DNA from: Ostrinia nubilalis
Lineage: Eukaryota > Arthropoda > Insecta > Lepidoptera > Crambidae
DNA: 64,000 nucleotides
Direction of reading: 5' to 3'
Assembly (NCBI RefSeq): GCF_963855985.1
Contig: NC_087090.1
Coordinates: 11,654,501-11,718,500 of the forward strand
How positions within the stretch are numbered: the first letter of the stretch is position 1; the number at the start of each line of letters is the position of its first letter. A program made the position numbers and the translations under genes. The notes beneath the pieces were generated by a model. It was not told where the DNA came from. It made no database searches and saw nothing but the letters and a program-made list of their open reading frames with translations. Below are positions 37,684-53,018 of the stretch, one piece after another.

Positions 37684-38077
37684 TTTTCCGGAAACAAAAG
37701 TCCCAGGCAAAGGAAAAGGAAGGAGTCGCACCACCACGTGAACAGCGTCATCCAATCAGCTGGTAAATTTTTAGCCCGCGTTGTTTCACTCCCTGTTGTT
37801 TGGTGCTTTCGTGATAGAATTAACGTTACATTATTTACAAAAGTGTTGTTATTATTGTATATTATCAAAACTAGGGAAATATGGGGCGTCGTTAAAGAGT
37901 GTGTGTTTATTTTAGCGGCTCCTGACCTTCAATCTTATTCCAAAATATGTCGCCATTTTGACCATACAGTAAATTGAGTTGAGTATTCTCTATATAATTA
38001 GGTCATAAACCTAAGCTTTAATTCTTGAAAAAGCGAGTTCTTTCAATGGATGAATTACTCCAAGAACTACGGAGAAA

Positions 38078-41000
38078 ATGTCCCAGAAAAATAGTACGCT
38101 AAAATTCATAGTACATGACGCCAATGGTTAGTAACGCTAAAACTTGCCTCCTTTTTCCTTAATTTTTACGTAAACATCATTTTTATAAACTTTCTAGTTT
38201 ATCTAAAAGAATTCTCTTTTACTGAATTCAGTATGAACTAAAAAGGGAATGGTTAGCCTTTGATAGGTCCGTTTGAAATACCTTTGTCGGCGTCTGCAAG
38301 GGCTCTACCGGCATTCAGTGTTAGTTAGATGTAGATGTAGTAGTTGAAAACATCCACCTATTTGTACTAATTACATCCTGCGTACTTAGTAGTCATTCTG
38401 ATAGATATTAATAATACATTGATCGTTTGTTATAGGACAGCTAAAATTTGTGCAAAACAAAACTAATCCATCAATTGCTCAACTTAAACTGAAGCCGAAT
38501 TCTTTAAAACTAATTAAGATACCAACCAACAGTGAAGGGATCGAACAGGTATGATGCATACCCATAATATTCATCACTACCTCAGTATTTGTATTTGAAC
38601 AGGTGCCCCTCATTCATCTAAAATCTTTGTATCATTTAGTTTTTAGTAGATATCAAAAATTCATATTGTAGTTCTATTGGTGGCCAATTATACATAATTA
38701 AAGTAAATTCTCATACTACAAAATAATTGGTCAATTAATTTAAAATATGGTACAAAGATCACATGGCATTGTCCAAAAACAGTCATTAAGAAATACTTAA
38801 CAACAATGCAAATTTTCTAATTGGTCCTGAGTTCCTGAACACAACCACAAGCTATTGGTTCAAAGACCAATTACTTAGGTTTTCTATGATTGTGCATGCC
38901 TATTTTGTACCAACCTGGAATGTACATAGCTGATAGCTTCATAGACAGCAGAGCAGGGTTTTTATAAATATCTTAATTTCTTGTTACAGATACCTACATA
39001 TCAAAGTGTGAAGTTAACTGACATTATCAATGCATCAAGTAAGTTGTTATTGATTGCTATATTTTGAAAAAAGAAGTGTGATAATTATCTTGAAATTTGG
39101 ATTTTTTTATATTGGAGAATTTACTTGTTTGAATACAAAATAATAAAATTAGGTAGCCTTTACTTTGGTACACAGTAATTTTAATAGAGCTCTTATTATG
39201 CTGTGATTTAATTATCATAGTTGTTGCATCAATTTGTGATAGATTCTTGAGATTAACATTAAATTCTTACACTGACCTGTGTTGATTTCAGACTTGATAC
39301 AGTCATCAACAGATACTTTACCACAAATACAGAAAATAACATCAAAAAAGGATTTTGTGGAAGAAGAACCTACTGAGGTAAGATATGCACCAATAACCAT
39401 TAACATTGACACAAGATAAGATAATAAATCTTCATTGACTCTTCTACACACAGATAAAAACAAAAAAATTAACCACTCATCTCAATTATGATAGTTTATA
39501 CCATTCAAATGTTACATATTAGATAGTGCAGTTTACAAAACTGTACCTATTATTGTTTTGTTTATTCAGTCATTAGTAACTCTCATGTCTCACTGGACAG
39601 TCTTGGGCTTAGTCTGAATGTATAGTGAAGATGAAATAATACAGAGAGTCTTATTCATTGTATGTTGTAATTTTTGGACTTACCTAAAATATGTACTGAA
39701 CTGGTGATTCACTAAATATTTCCATACTTGTAGTATGAATTGTTTTATTTCTTTAGCATAGCATACAAAGATGGCCAAAAAATGTAATCATTGACACTAT
39801 CTGTAGTTGATTGTCTATCTTTTTGTAAAGCATTGTCTGGTTCAACCATAAAGGGAATTTAATGTATTACTATTTTATTTTTATTTTACAGGTGCATCCA
39901 TTATCAGAGCTAAAGTATATACACACTATACCTAAATTAGTGCCAATACCCTCTGATAAGTCATCAACTATGTCACATGCTTCTAGGAGAAGACATGATT
40001 CTGACAATGATCATCCTACAGAATAGTAAGTTGTATTATATTTATTTCTTAGTTTTTAGTATCATCTCTTTTCCTCATGGTTTTAGACTTATTATACCTA
40101 CCTCATGGTTTTGCTTTATCTGTGTCTAATGACAAAAGTGGGTTACACACTGACCTTTATATTAATTTTCAGTACAACAAAGAGACGTAAACATGCTGAC
40201 AAAGTCGGAAAAGGTTTAAGGCATTTTTCCATGAAAGTGTGTGAAAAAGTAAGGACTAAAGGGTTCACCTCATACAATGAAGTAGCTGATGAACTTGTAC
40301 TTGAGTTTGCAACTGGAATCCATGGTTCAGCTGATAGCCAAGTATGTGTATTTTTTCTATATAAGAGTGAATAAAATGGTGCCTGTTTTTGTCACAGTAA
40401 CTGTTTGGTCTCTGTTGACCTTTTTTCGTCCTTCATTGGTAGGTGGAACATGCAGTTGTGCACATTATGTGACAGGAAAAACACCATTAATCGCTCCTCT
40501 CCTAATCGATTGAAATTATTATCTTAATTATTAATTACTACAATGATTCTAGCAATATGATCAAAAGAATATTCGGCGGAGAGTATACGACGCACTAAAC
40601 GTATTGATGGCCATGAATATTATTTCTAAAGAAAAAAAGGAAATTCGGTGGCTTGGATTACCCACTAACTCAGTGCAAGAATGCACTTCATTGGAAAAAG
40701 AAAAACAAAGCAAGTTAGAGCAGATACAGAAAAAGACTCAACAATTACAAGAACTAATCTTACAGGTATGTTATGCATTTATGAGTTTATTATTTTGTTT
40801 TTCATAAATATAAATACATATTTGTATCCTGAAGGGAAAACTGCTACATAGTTTTCCATCACACCTACTGTAAATAAAGTAATGCTTCATATTTGTAGAA
40901 AAAATTAAAAAACAAATGGAATCATCCTTGATGTTGGTTTATTGCCTTTTCTCTAGTGTTCTTGTCTATTATTTTAGCTAGTGTATAAAATAAATGTTTT

Positions 41001-44000
41001 AAGTGATTTGTTAAACAGATTTTAATTTTTTTTCAGCATATTTCCTTCAAGAGTTTGATAGAGAGAAATAAAGATGCAGAAAACAAAGGAATAAAGCCAT
41101 CGCCTTCTTCAGCAATCCATCTGCCCTTTATTGTTGTAAATACGAGTGACAAAGCATTGATCGACTGTAGTATCTCAAATGACAAGTAAGTACTATGAGT
41201 ACAAATTACTTATTACTACTTTTTTTCTTTAATTCATGGACACTCAGACTTCTTACAGTTCAACTTGTAAAACATACTTAATTTTTAAAAGTATCCCATG
41301 ATGCTATTTCCTGTATCTAGTGCAATCATTATGTTCAATCGAAACATAGGTATTTGATGATAAAAATATTACAAGCTCACTTGTGTAAATTTTTGTGGAA
41401 TAAATATTTATATGCTTTTTTTTTACTTTCAGGACAGAATACATGTTTAACTTTAATAAACGGTTCCAAATCCACGATGACATTGATATACTGAAGAGGA
41501 TGGGACTGCTTTTTGGTAAGTTACATTCCTAGTGTAATTTATTAACTAATTATATTTTGGTATTTTTTGCATTCTCTCATAAATTCGTTGACACGACAGT
41601 TGTACGCGGAACAAACATTCATAATGTCATAATGTGTGGTCGAATGTACGGCCGTGGTAATGTGGCTTGACGACATACGACTGACGTACATATTAGGATT
41701 CCACCGAACTATTAATTATGACTATAGACAGCTAAGCTTAATGCATATCTTTAAATTTTCAGGTTTAGATAAAGGAGAATGTTCAGAAGAAGATATAGAA
41801 AGAGCGAAAAGTATGGTTCCGAAATCATTAGAATACTACGTAGATCGTAAGTGTTATATTTAAGTCTAATTTTAATAATTTATTTGGAAAAGTCTAGCAA
41901 TCAAATGCTGTATTTGCGCACGCTGACTAAATGCGTGCCCTTGTCTTGAACTATATTACACAATATTCTTTTTTCATTCAATATTCTTACTTCTTATTTC
42001 ATTAGGTGGTTGGCCTGTTTATTTAGTAACTTTATTCTTATATTTTGATCATGATAATTATTGTAGCTTAGTAAAACACCAGTGGTGTATTCTTGTAACA
42101 ATTAACCTTTTCAGTGGCGGATTTACAGTTTTGCCGCCCATAGGCTAGGGTGGGGTTGGATCTTTATTTAACTTTTATCTTCTGAAATCGAGTAAGCGTT
42201 ATCTGAAATCTGCCGCCCCTAGGCCGCGGCCTATACGGCCTATTGACAGATCCAGGACTGAACCTTTTTAAGGCGAGAGTGAATAGGCATTTACAGGGCA
42301 GATATTTAGCACCCTAGACTGCATCTCACTTAACCAGGTGCGATTTCGGTCATATACCTGCCTTGTTATTGTTATGCATAAAAAGAATCTAGACGTTAGC
42401 ACGGCATTAAACAATTAAAACTGCCACGCAGTCATACGCGGGCAGAACCCGCGGCTTTACCCGTGTCAAATTCAGTTTATGACTTGTAGTCCAGTCATTT
42501 AAGCTTAAATTAGGTAAGAATCTCGGAATTAGAGATACCCAGCTGTAAGTCTGTAAATACTTGTATATTGACACCCTAAAAGTTGTCTCAAAACCTACAT
42601 ATGGTAGGGTGTAAGCAACTATTAAATTTTAAGGTCAAAGGTCACAAAAATCGGTTTTTTGCGCTTTTTTTGGAAATATCTCATTTCCTATGGGTTTTTT
42701 GCTATTTGTATTTATTATCAATATTGTAGAATACTAAATTCTCTACAAATTTTGTTTAAAAAATTTTTTTATACGGTGAACCGTTTTCGAGATAGAGGGC
42801 GGAGAGCGCGCGGTTACTGCATCACTTCAGGTCAACTTAAGCGGTTTAGGTTTTTCATACAAAAGGATTTTCCCGCTAATTCCCGTGGGAATTTCGGTAA
42901 TTACTTGTTGTAAATAAGCTTTAAGTTTACTAAGGTACCTACATGCCAAATTTCAAGCGTCTAACTTCCGTTATGCGTTTAGATTTTTCATACAAAAGGA
43001 TTTTCCCGCTAATTCCTGTTCCCGTGGGAATTCCTAAGTAAACTATAACCTGCCCAGGTGTATGAAGAATAATTGTACCAAGTTTCGTTAAAATCCGTCG
43101 AGTAGTTTTTGTTTCTATAAGGAACATACAGACGGACAGACAGACAGACAAAAATTTTACTGATTGCATTTTTGGCATCAGTATCGATCACTAATCACCC
43201 CCTGATAGTTATTTTGAAAATATATTTCATGTATAGAATTCTGTCCGTCTGTATGTTCCTTATAGAAACAAAAACTACTCGACGGATTTTAACGAAACTT
43301 GGTACAATTATTCTTCATACACCTGGGCAGGTTATAGTATACTTAGGAATTCCCACGGGAACAGGAATTAGCGGGAAAGTCCTTTTGTATGAAAAATCTA
43401 AACGCTTAACGGAAGTTAGACGCTTGAAATTTGGCATGTAGGTACCTTAGTAAACTCAAAGCTTAGTTACAACAAGGAATTCCCGAAATTCCCACAGGAA
43501 TTAGCGGGAAAATCCTTTTGTATGAAAAATCTAAACCGCTTAAGTAGACCTGAGCCCCGATTACGGTAATTTTTAACGTCAACAATCCAGACACGCTTCT
43601 CGATTCTGCGATACGATTGGTCGTTCAACAGCGTACGTCAGCTGTTTTGACCAATCGTATCGCAGAATCAGAAACGCGTCTGGATTGTAGAGGTTATAAA
43701 AGTTATCGGGGCTCTGAAGTGATGCAGTGACCGCGCGCTCTCCGCCCTCTATCTCGAAAACGGTTCACCGTATAAAAAAAGTTTTTAAACAAAATTTGTA
43801 GAGAATTTAGTATTCTACAATATTGATAATAAATACAAATAGCAAAAAACCCACAGGAAATGAGATATTTCTAAAAAAAAGCGCAAAAAACCGATTTTTG
43901 TGACCGTTGACCTTGAAATTTAATAGTTGCTTACACCCTACCATATGTAGGTTTTGAGACAACTTTTAGGGTGTCAATATACACGTATTTACAGACTTAC

Positions 44001-45676
44001 AGCTGGGTATCTCGAATTCCGAGGTGAACTTACTATAATGACTGGACTATTGTAGCTGGAATTTGGCTAATAAACTAATCAATAAGCCTATATTATGACA
44101 TGTTATTCTCTATTGTATAAGAGTATTTCTCAAAAAAAATGTACGTAACGAAACGGTAGTAACGAAATAGTAAGGCCATAAGGCTTGTTATACATTGGCG
44201 AAATATTGTGAATGCTCTTCATTTATTCAATTCGAAATATTTGTAAGTATGCACCCAAATATGGGGTAATATTAAGGGGTTAGAAATAAAATAAGGGAGT
44301 AATCATTCATACTATTTTAATAAAATTATTTTTGTTCCATCATGTTTATCCATTTTGAGTCGTTCTCTGTAAGCTTTTTGCCTTTCGGCATTGGTTTTTG
44401 GCGGCATTCCTAAAAAAACAAAAGAAGTAATCACATAAAAACGTAATCTAAATGATTTGATAATTTTTTGCTGGTGGCACTTCTGTAAAGCAGATAGTAT
44501 CCAATCCTTTTGTTATTAACGCTCTATATTTTTTGAAATAAATTAAGTAGTGAATATTACTATGCTTAGTCAGGTAATAACAGTATACACTCAGCATTAT
44601 GTTGTACTTTTTCGTAACGTAACGAAATTCGTAAAAAACGTAACGAAATATTAGACAAAATGAGATCAGAAACAAGTATTTTTTTGATAAAATTTGTTAC
44701 AGCAAATATAAAAGCTTACTAAATGTTCGTACCACACGTATTACAAAAAATGGTTAAATGAAGACTTGCCGTTCTATATAAAATCGCTGATTTTACTGCC
44801 TGTTACGAAAAAGTAATCCCACAAAACACACACGTTTTCACTAATTTTCGCGATAGATGTAATGGCGGAGACGTCAGGCCAACAGCCATTCAGAGTGCAG
44901 CTATTGTTGTCCGTGTAAAATAAATACGGAATTGTTCAGAAACCATGGGAAAGTAGAAATAAATCGTAGCTAAAGAGTAAATAACGAAATAGTAAATGAG
45001 AGCGACTCATTTTGTTTTTTTGCTTTAAATTACCAATTCATTATGACACCCCATAGAAAATCAATTTGATACAGAAACTGCGATTACTGTAGAACGATAA
45101 TACAAAGAAATTTACAATAATTTAGTTACGTATCGCATTTTATGAAACAAAAATACATGAAAAAGCTAGGGTGGCAAACAGGTTTTTGTATAAAAGGTAA
45201 AAAAGGACTATTTTTAAAATATCTAAATATTTGGTAATAAGTAGGATTATAGCTATAATTCTTCGTTATCTTAAAGATTAATATTCATACTTCAAAATTG
45301 TGTGTGTGTTTTTTTTGTGTGATGATTTATAAATATAAAACTTTTGAACTGTTTCAAAGCACACTTTTTTTTTTCAAAATGTACATTTTTTTTTAGAAAT
45401 ACTCATAAACAATAATAAACTGAAAGTTTCATTAAAATCCATTCAGCAGTTTTTAATGAGTTAGGGATTTGGTTCGAAAGTTAAAATAATTTTTATTTTG
45501 TTACAGAAATGGGTCGAGGCGTAATAACGAAACTGTCATCGTTATTAGAGGAGGACGACTTAGACGAAGCAGAGGAGGAAGAGGCACTCGACGCGGAAGT
45601 GGAAGGCGACGAGGAGCCCGAGGAGGGCGACGCCGCAGACTACAGCGACGCCAGCAGCGAGGAGGTCGACGTGTAG
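38078..45676 (+). CDS. Dp: Transcription factor Dp (E2F dimerisation partner)
   Basis: Pairs with E2F proteins to bind cell-cycle promoters in the nucleus. Exons: 38078-38126, 38436-38548, 38990-39038, 39292-39377, 39892-40025, 40173-40341, 40553-40765, 41037-41185, 41433-41515, 41763-41846, 45507-45676. All junctions are GT/AG and the phases close to 432 aa, in the usual DP range. Residues ~150-237 form the winged-helix DNA-binding domain, with the DP signature [20 protein letters not shown]. Residues ~245-271 form the leucine-rich coiled coil, followed by the DP dimerisation region to ~376 and a very acidic tail ([19 protein letters not shown]) ending EEVDV. Two short upstream ATG frames (38046 and 38050) overlap the start in the other two frames. 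The 3.7-kb last intron holds a hAT MITE and a large foldback element. Part of the C-terminal coding tail is repeated in the 3' UTR. Confidence 0.95.
42112..42260. mobile_element. hAT-type MITE in the last Dp intron, 149 bp
   Basis: It starts CAGTGGCGGATTTAC and ends GATCCAGGACTG, with an exact 8-bp duplication AACCTTTT at 42104-42111 and 42261-42268. The inside carries inverted GCCGCCC and GGCC-rich words. Confidence 0.85.
42489..44047. mobile_element. Foldback element in the last Dp intron, ~1.56 kb
   Basis: Two arms of about 660 bp (42489-43155 and ~43236-44047) are inverted near-identical copies, so a 79-codon frame occurs on the minus strand at 42939-43178 and again on the plus strand in 43172-43441. 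The ends read TAGTCCAGTCAT and ATGACTGGACTA, with TA or TTG repeated outside. The right arm is interrupted by a 163-bp MITE. The same outermost bases bound the foldback element at 55792-57177. Confidence 0.85.
43552..43714. mobile_element. Hairpin MITE nested in the foldback element
   Basis: It begins GAGCCCCGATTACGG and ends with an inverted ATCGGGGCTC; nearly the whole 163 bp folds back on itself (ATACGATTGGTC against GACCAATCGTAT). Comparison with the intact left arm of the host element places the insertion exactly. A nearly identical copy lies at 53561-53727. Confidence 0.9.
44048..45506. other. Remainder of the last Dp intron
   Basis: Repeated 'gtaacgaaa' words lie at about 44145-44170 and 44614-44650. 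No exon and no bounded element are recognised. Confidence 0.5.
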
Positions 45677-45861
45677 CCGACGCCGCCGACTACAGACGCC
45701 AGGGGGGCTACTCCGGGATGCTGTTTACTTAGTTTCGGGTCTATCTGTCACCGTCGCTCATGCTGGCATCTCGTCATGCGTGAGAGGGATGGCAGCATTC
45801 GAAACTTCGTGTCACAATTCTCGGAGTAGCCCCCCAGTAGCGAGGAGGTCGACGTGTAGCC
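45631..45861 (+). repeat. Duplication of the Dp C-terminal coding tail
   Basis: The end of the coding sequence and its stop (about 45631-45679, ending GAGGTCGACGTGTAGCC) is repeated directly downstream. The second copy starts at 45681, is broken by a MITE at 45703-45834 and resumes from 45838 as AGCGAGGAGGTCGACGTGTAG. It lies past the stop, so the protein is unaffected. Confidence 0.85.
45703..45834. mobile_element. MITE in the Dp 3' region, 132 bp
   Basis: The inverted ends GGGGGCTACTCCG and TCGGAGTAGCCCCC are flanked by CAG on both sides, which fits a 3-bp target duplication. It is inserted in the second copy of the duplicated Dp tail. Confidence 0.75.
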
Positions 45862-46059
45862 CCGGCGCCTGTACCATACTTACGTTACATACCTGTGCTG
45901 AACTCACGCGATATGCCACCTAATCTTATTTTATCAAATCAAACAAATAGGTGACAACGATGTTTAGTACAAATCAATATAAGTATTATTCCTTAAGTTT
46001 TTGCTTTTATTTCTAATGATCCTTGACCTTTTCCCAATTAATTTATGCTGGTCGCAGAC

Positions 46060-46215
46060 ATCTGTCACACCTGTACCAATGTTTACCACCACCACCAACC
46101 ACAACCACCACCAACTTTTAGTTGGCCGATAGTATAGTTGGTGGTCTGCAGCTAGCTAGACTAAAATAGTTGGATCGGGCTGTTAATCAGTATAGACATG
46201 GATGGAATTGCGCAC
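46060..46215. mobile_element. Degraded MITE fragments
   Basis: 'acttttagttggccgata', 'tggtggtctgcagctagc' and 'cgggctgttaatcagtat' match parts of the MITE at 33922-34076 in rearranged order. Terminal repeats are not intact. Confidence 0.5.
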
Positions 46216-46398
46216 ATTACACCAATTTGATTTTCATATAAATTAAAATAAGTGAGTATATGCTATGGCTTACGTTATCTATGAGTTTTATTTTAATCAA
46301 TTAATTATTCTTTCACCAATGTTACTCTTACTGCCTCAAAAATAATTTGTCATGCATTATTTTATTAAAAGAACAAACATTACATTTATAGAAATGGA

Positions 46399-46404
46399 TT
46401 TATT
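46399..46404 (-). terminator. Cops9 poly(A) signal (AATAAA)
   Basis: AATAAA on the minus strand about 46 nt past the Cops9 stop codon is the likely cleavage signal. Dp ends on the other strand about 770 bp away, so the two transcripts converge. Confidence 0.6.
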
Positions 46405-46449
46405 GCTAATAGATTTATGAATAAATAATAATATTGTCGTGTCATCTCC

Positions 46450-47324
46450 TCACTTTAAGTCTTCATCGTCAAATAAGTCTTCGAAATCTGAAATGGAATT
46501 AATAATATTTGTAAGTAACTTATTAATTTTAATATAATAATAAGGCTTAGAATTTAACTTTGAAAGAGGTAATCTGGCATTTTATAAGGTAGATACCTGG
46601 ATTCGTATATGATCAATGTTATATTCATAATGGAAATTATTAATTTTAAGACTGTCTCACTAGTGATAGATTAAATTATGAATAAACATTTATTACTATG
46701 TGCACTATTGTATTTGCTGTCACCTCTTGTTACTGGTGAGTACAGCATCAACTTAACTTCTCTATTAAATATTAAATGATAGCAAAGTGAGGAAAAATGA
46801 CAAAAAACTTATAAAAGAAGTGTTGAGCCTCACTCTCATCATATTTTGGATGATTACTTATTTTCTTAATACTAATTGTATGGTAACATTGTTAATTCTA
46901 AAGATTATGGTATATAATTTATTACACTAATTAAAAATGAAATAATTTAGTTACCATTAAAAAAGTCAGCATGGACAGCTTTTTCATTAGCAGCTAGATC
47001 CATCAAGAGATTCGAAGGTCCACCTGCCTGCAATCAAAGAGAATACAACGCCTGTAATAATGTAGAAAGGACTTGAGACTACCCTCTGACCGAGAATTAT
47101 TGGGAAACATAATTATTTTATTAAAAAATATTGTATCAGTACGCTAAACAGACGAAATATATATACTATAGTTAGTTCGTTTTGGATTATATCCAAAAAT
47201 ATCGATAAAATTGTTCCAAATATTTTGGGAAAACGAGGCATGTTATTAGACTTACTTCTTCTAAATCCATGTATGGGCCAACGCCCTCTGGAAACATTTC
47301 GTCAGCAGCAACCGTAGGTTTCAT
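46450..47324 (-). CDS. Cops9: COP9 signalosome subunit 9 (COPS9/CSNAP), 3 exons
   Basis: Smallest subunit of the COP9 signalosome, which removes NEDD8 from cullin-RING ubiquitin ligases. Exons in transcript order: 47324-47256, 47027-46955, 46487-46450, all with GT/AG junctions and closing phase, giving 59 aa (57 in human). Residues 1-23 carry the conserved DEMFPEG and GPYMDLEE. Residues 24-47 carry LLMDLAANEKAVHADFFN, essentially the same in mammals. The tail DFEDLFDDEDLK is the acidic, Phe-containing part known to anchor the subunit in the complex. Each exon is too short to stand out as an open frame, so the gene is easy to miss. It converges with Dp and diverges from Dus2, whose start is 1.66 kb away. 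Confidence 0.95.
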
Positions 47325-51261
<3,937 letters not shown>

Positions 51262-52171
51262 ATAATAATCAATACAATCTTATTGCAGAAAATACTGCTT
51301 TATTTTATTTTAATATGCCTTAAGCAGATGCATATTATTACATTCATAAATTATCTAAATATACATTCATCTTATTTAAATACAGGTATACTCATAATTA
51401 TCTACAGAAACCTATCTCAATTTTTCTTCTTTCAATGTGGTTTCCTCATAGCACAGATAATATAATACTAGTGTCTAAAATGGTTTCACGGTGATAGTCT
51501 ATAATCCGTTTGTTCTAAATCAGATTTACATGTTTTGAAAGGGTGCCCTCTCAGACGCATAACATTTTTCATCATAATTTAGTTCGGCATAACAGTATTT
51601 GCATAAAGTTTTTTCGCATAAACTTTGATTTGCATAGTTTTCTAAATGCATAATGGTTTCTTAGGCATAATAATAACTTTCTCTAATTTTCAATACCATA
51701 ATTTAAATAATCATAAATGTAAAGAACATAATTTTTATATACATAAAGTTAGTTTTTAATAAAATACTATAAACATAATTTAATTATTTATAACATTTAA
51801 AGTCATAAATATTGTCTATAAGAGCAACCAACATTGAAGAGTAAATAATTATGTATTAATGATGTTGCGAACGATCCTCCTTCCACCTTTATACTCTTTC
51901 GGCCTATAGATTTGCAAAAACTAAATTCTCTGTATCATTGTCATTTTTGTTCTTAATTTTTGACCTGTCCCTTAGAAAACTTAAGCTCGTGAAAATACAT
52001 TCTGTTTGATCTCGAATCCCTCTTATCTATTATAACGCACATATATTATTATACAGTCCACATTTCTTTTACAACATTAAGCTTGCCTGGTCTGAAATTA
52101 TGTTGATCCCGACTGGCCGTGGTCTCTTCCACGTGGTACTAGTCTGCCCTATACTAGAGTGTAATTTAAAA

Positions 52172-52355
52172 GCCGGAGGCGCGGAGGGAGTGCGGTCCTC
52201 GCTCGCTGTAACATATATCCGGCAGCCGTGCGAGCTGGAGCGGCTGAGGCTGGTCGCCGAAGGCGACCAGCAAGCCGAAGCTGCGGAAGCGAGCATGGCA
52301 TGCCGGGTATATGTTACGCCAGAGCGGAAGGACCGCACTTCCCGCAGCGCCGGAG
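52172..52355. repeat. GC-rich hairpin in the core of the foldback element
   Basis: The arms GAGTGCGGTCCTCGC / GTAACATATATCCGGC on the left are inverted near copies of GCCGGGTATATGTTAC / GGACCGCACTTCC on the right. At the tip lies CTGGTCGCC-GAA-GGCGACCAG (52250-52270), a perfect stem-loop. Its base composition is unlike the surrounding AT-rich arrays, which suggests a separate origin. Confidence 0.75.
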
Positions 52356-52368
52356 ATAAGGCAATCCT

Positions 52369-52655
52369 AATGCTTGCTTGCATGCTTGCTTGCTTGCTTG
52401 CTTGCATGCATGCTTCCTTGCTGCTTGCTTGCATGCTTGCTTGCTGCTTGCTTGCATGCTTGCTGCTTGATTGCATGCTTGCTTGCTGCTTGCTTGCTGC
52501 TTGCTTGCTGCTTGCTGCTTGCTTGCTGCTTGCTTGCAGGCTTGCTTGTTTGCATCCTTGCTTGCATGCATGATTACATGCTTCCTTGCAGCTTGCTTGC
52601 ATGCTTGCATGCTTGCTGTTTGATTGCATGCTTGCTGCTTGGTTGCATGCTTGTT
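52369..52655. repeat. TTGC-based minisatellite
   Basis: About 285 bp of TTGC units with CATG and CTGC variants. Because the unit is 4 bp with few stops, it opens long Gln/Ala/Ser/Lys-rich and Leu/Ala/Cys-rich frames on both strands; these are not genes. Confidence 0.95.
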
Positions 52656-53018
52656 TGTCTATTTATATTTATTAACTTATATTTTATATGTATAACATTT
52701 TCATATTTAATATTTGTTAAAATTATGGTATTTTGTATATTATGAATGGTAATATTTATGGCATTGGTTTAGATGCCAATAAATGTTATGCCTAGAAATC
52801 GTTATTAAAAAAACAAGAATACAGAAAAAATATATACTAAAATATTATTATAATAAAAGTGGTTATGGCAAAAAAAATTATGCCTTATGATTTATTCTGT
52901 ATGAAAGTTATGCGAAATGATGAGTATGCCAAAAAACTTTATGCACTCTTAAATTATGACAATATTTTTTATGCAACCGAATATGGACCCGTTTTGAAAA
53001 TCACAAGTAAACATTTTT

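Larger units (their letters stand above)
51541..52990. mobile_element. Foldback element with arrayed 15-16-bp repeat ends, 1450 bp
   Basis: An exact 9-bp duplication, GTTTTGAAA, lies at 51532-51540 and 52991-52999. The element begins GGGT and ends ACCC. The left end has CATAA words at 51558, 51573, 51588, 51602, 51617, 51633 (variant), 51649, 51666, 51697, 51712, 51728, 51742, 51774 and 51804, a 15-16-nt period. The right end carries the inverted word TTATG at similar spacing (about 52739-52985). The middle holds a GC-rich hairpin and a TTGC minisatellite. Terminal inverted arrays of short repeats with a 9-bp duplication are the hallmark of Drosophila FB (Foldback) elements. No transposase is present. 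Confidence 0.85.

Noticed and set aside
37672..37977. 101-codon plus-strand frame upstream of Dp
   Set aside because: No domain, overlaps the likely Dp promoter with E2F, E-box and CCAAT motifs, and has an opposite-strand frame of similar quality.
42939..43441. Matching ~80-codon frames on opposite strands
   Set aside because: They are the two arms of one foldback element; the identity reflects the inverted repeat and not a gene pair.
52069..52745. Long overlapping open frames on both strands rich in KQAS/CLLA repeats
   Set aside because: They are produced by the TTGC minisatellite and a GC-rich hairpin. Open frames on several phases of both strands at once are expected there.
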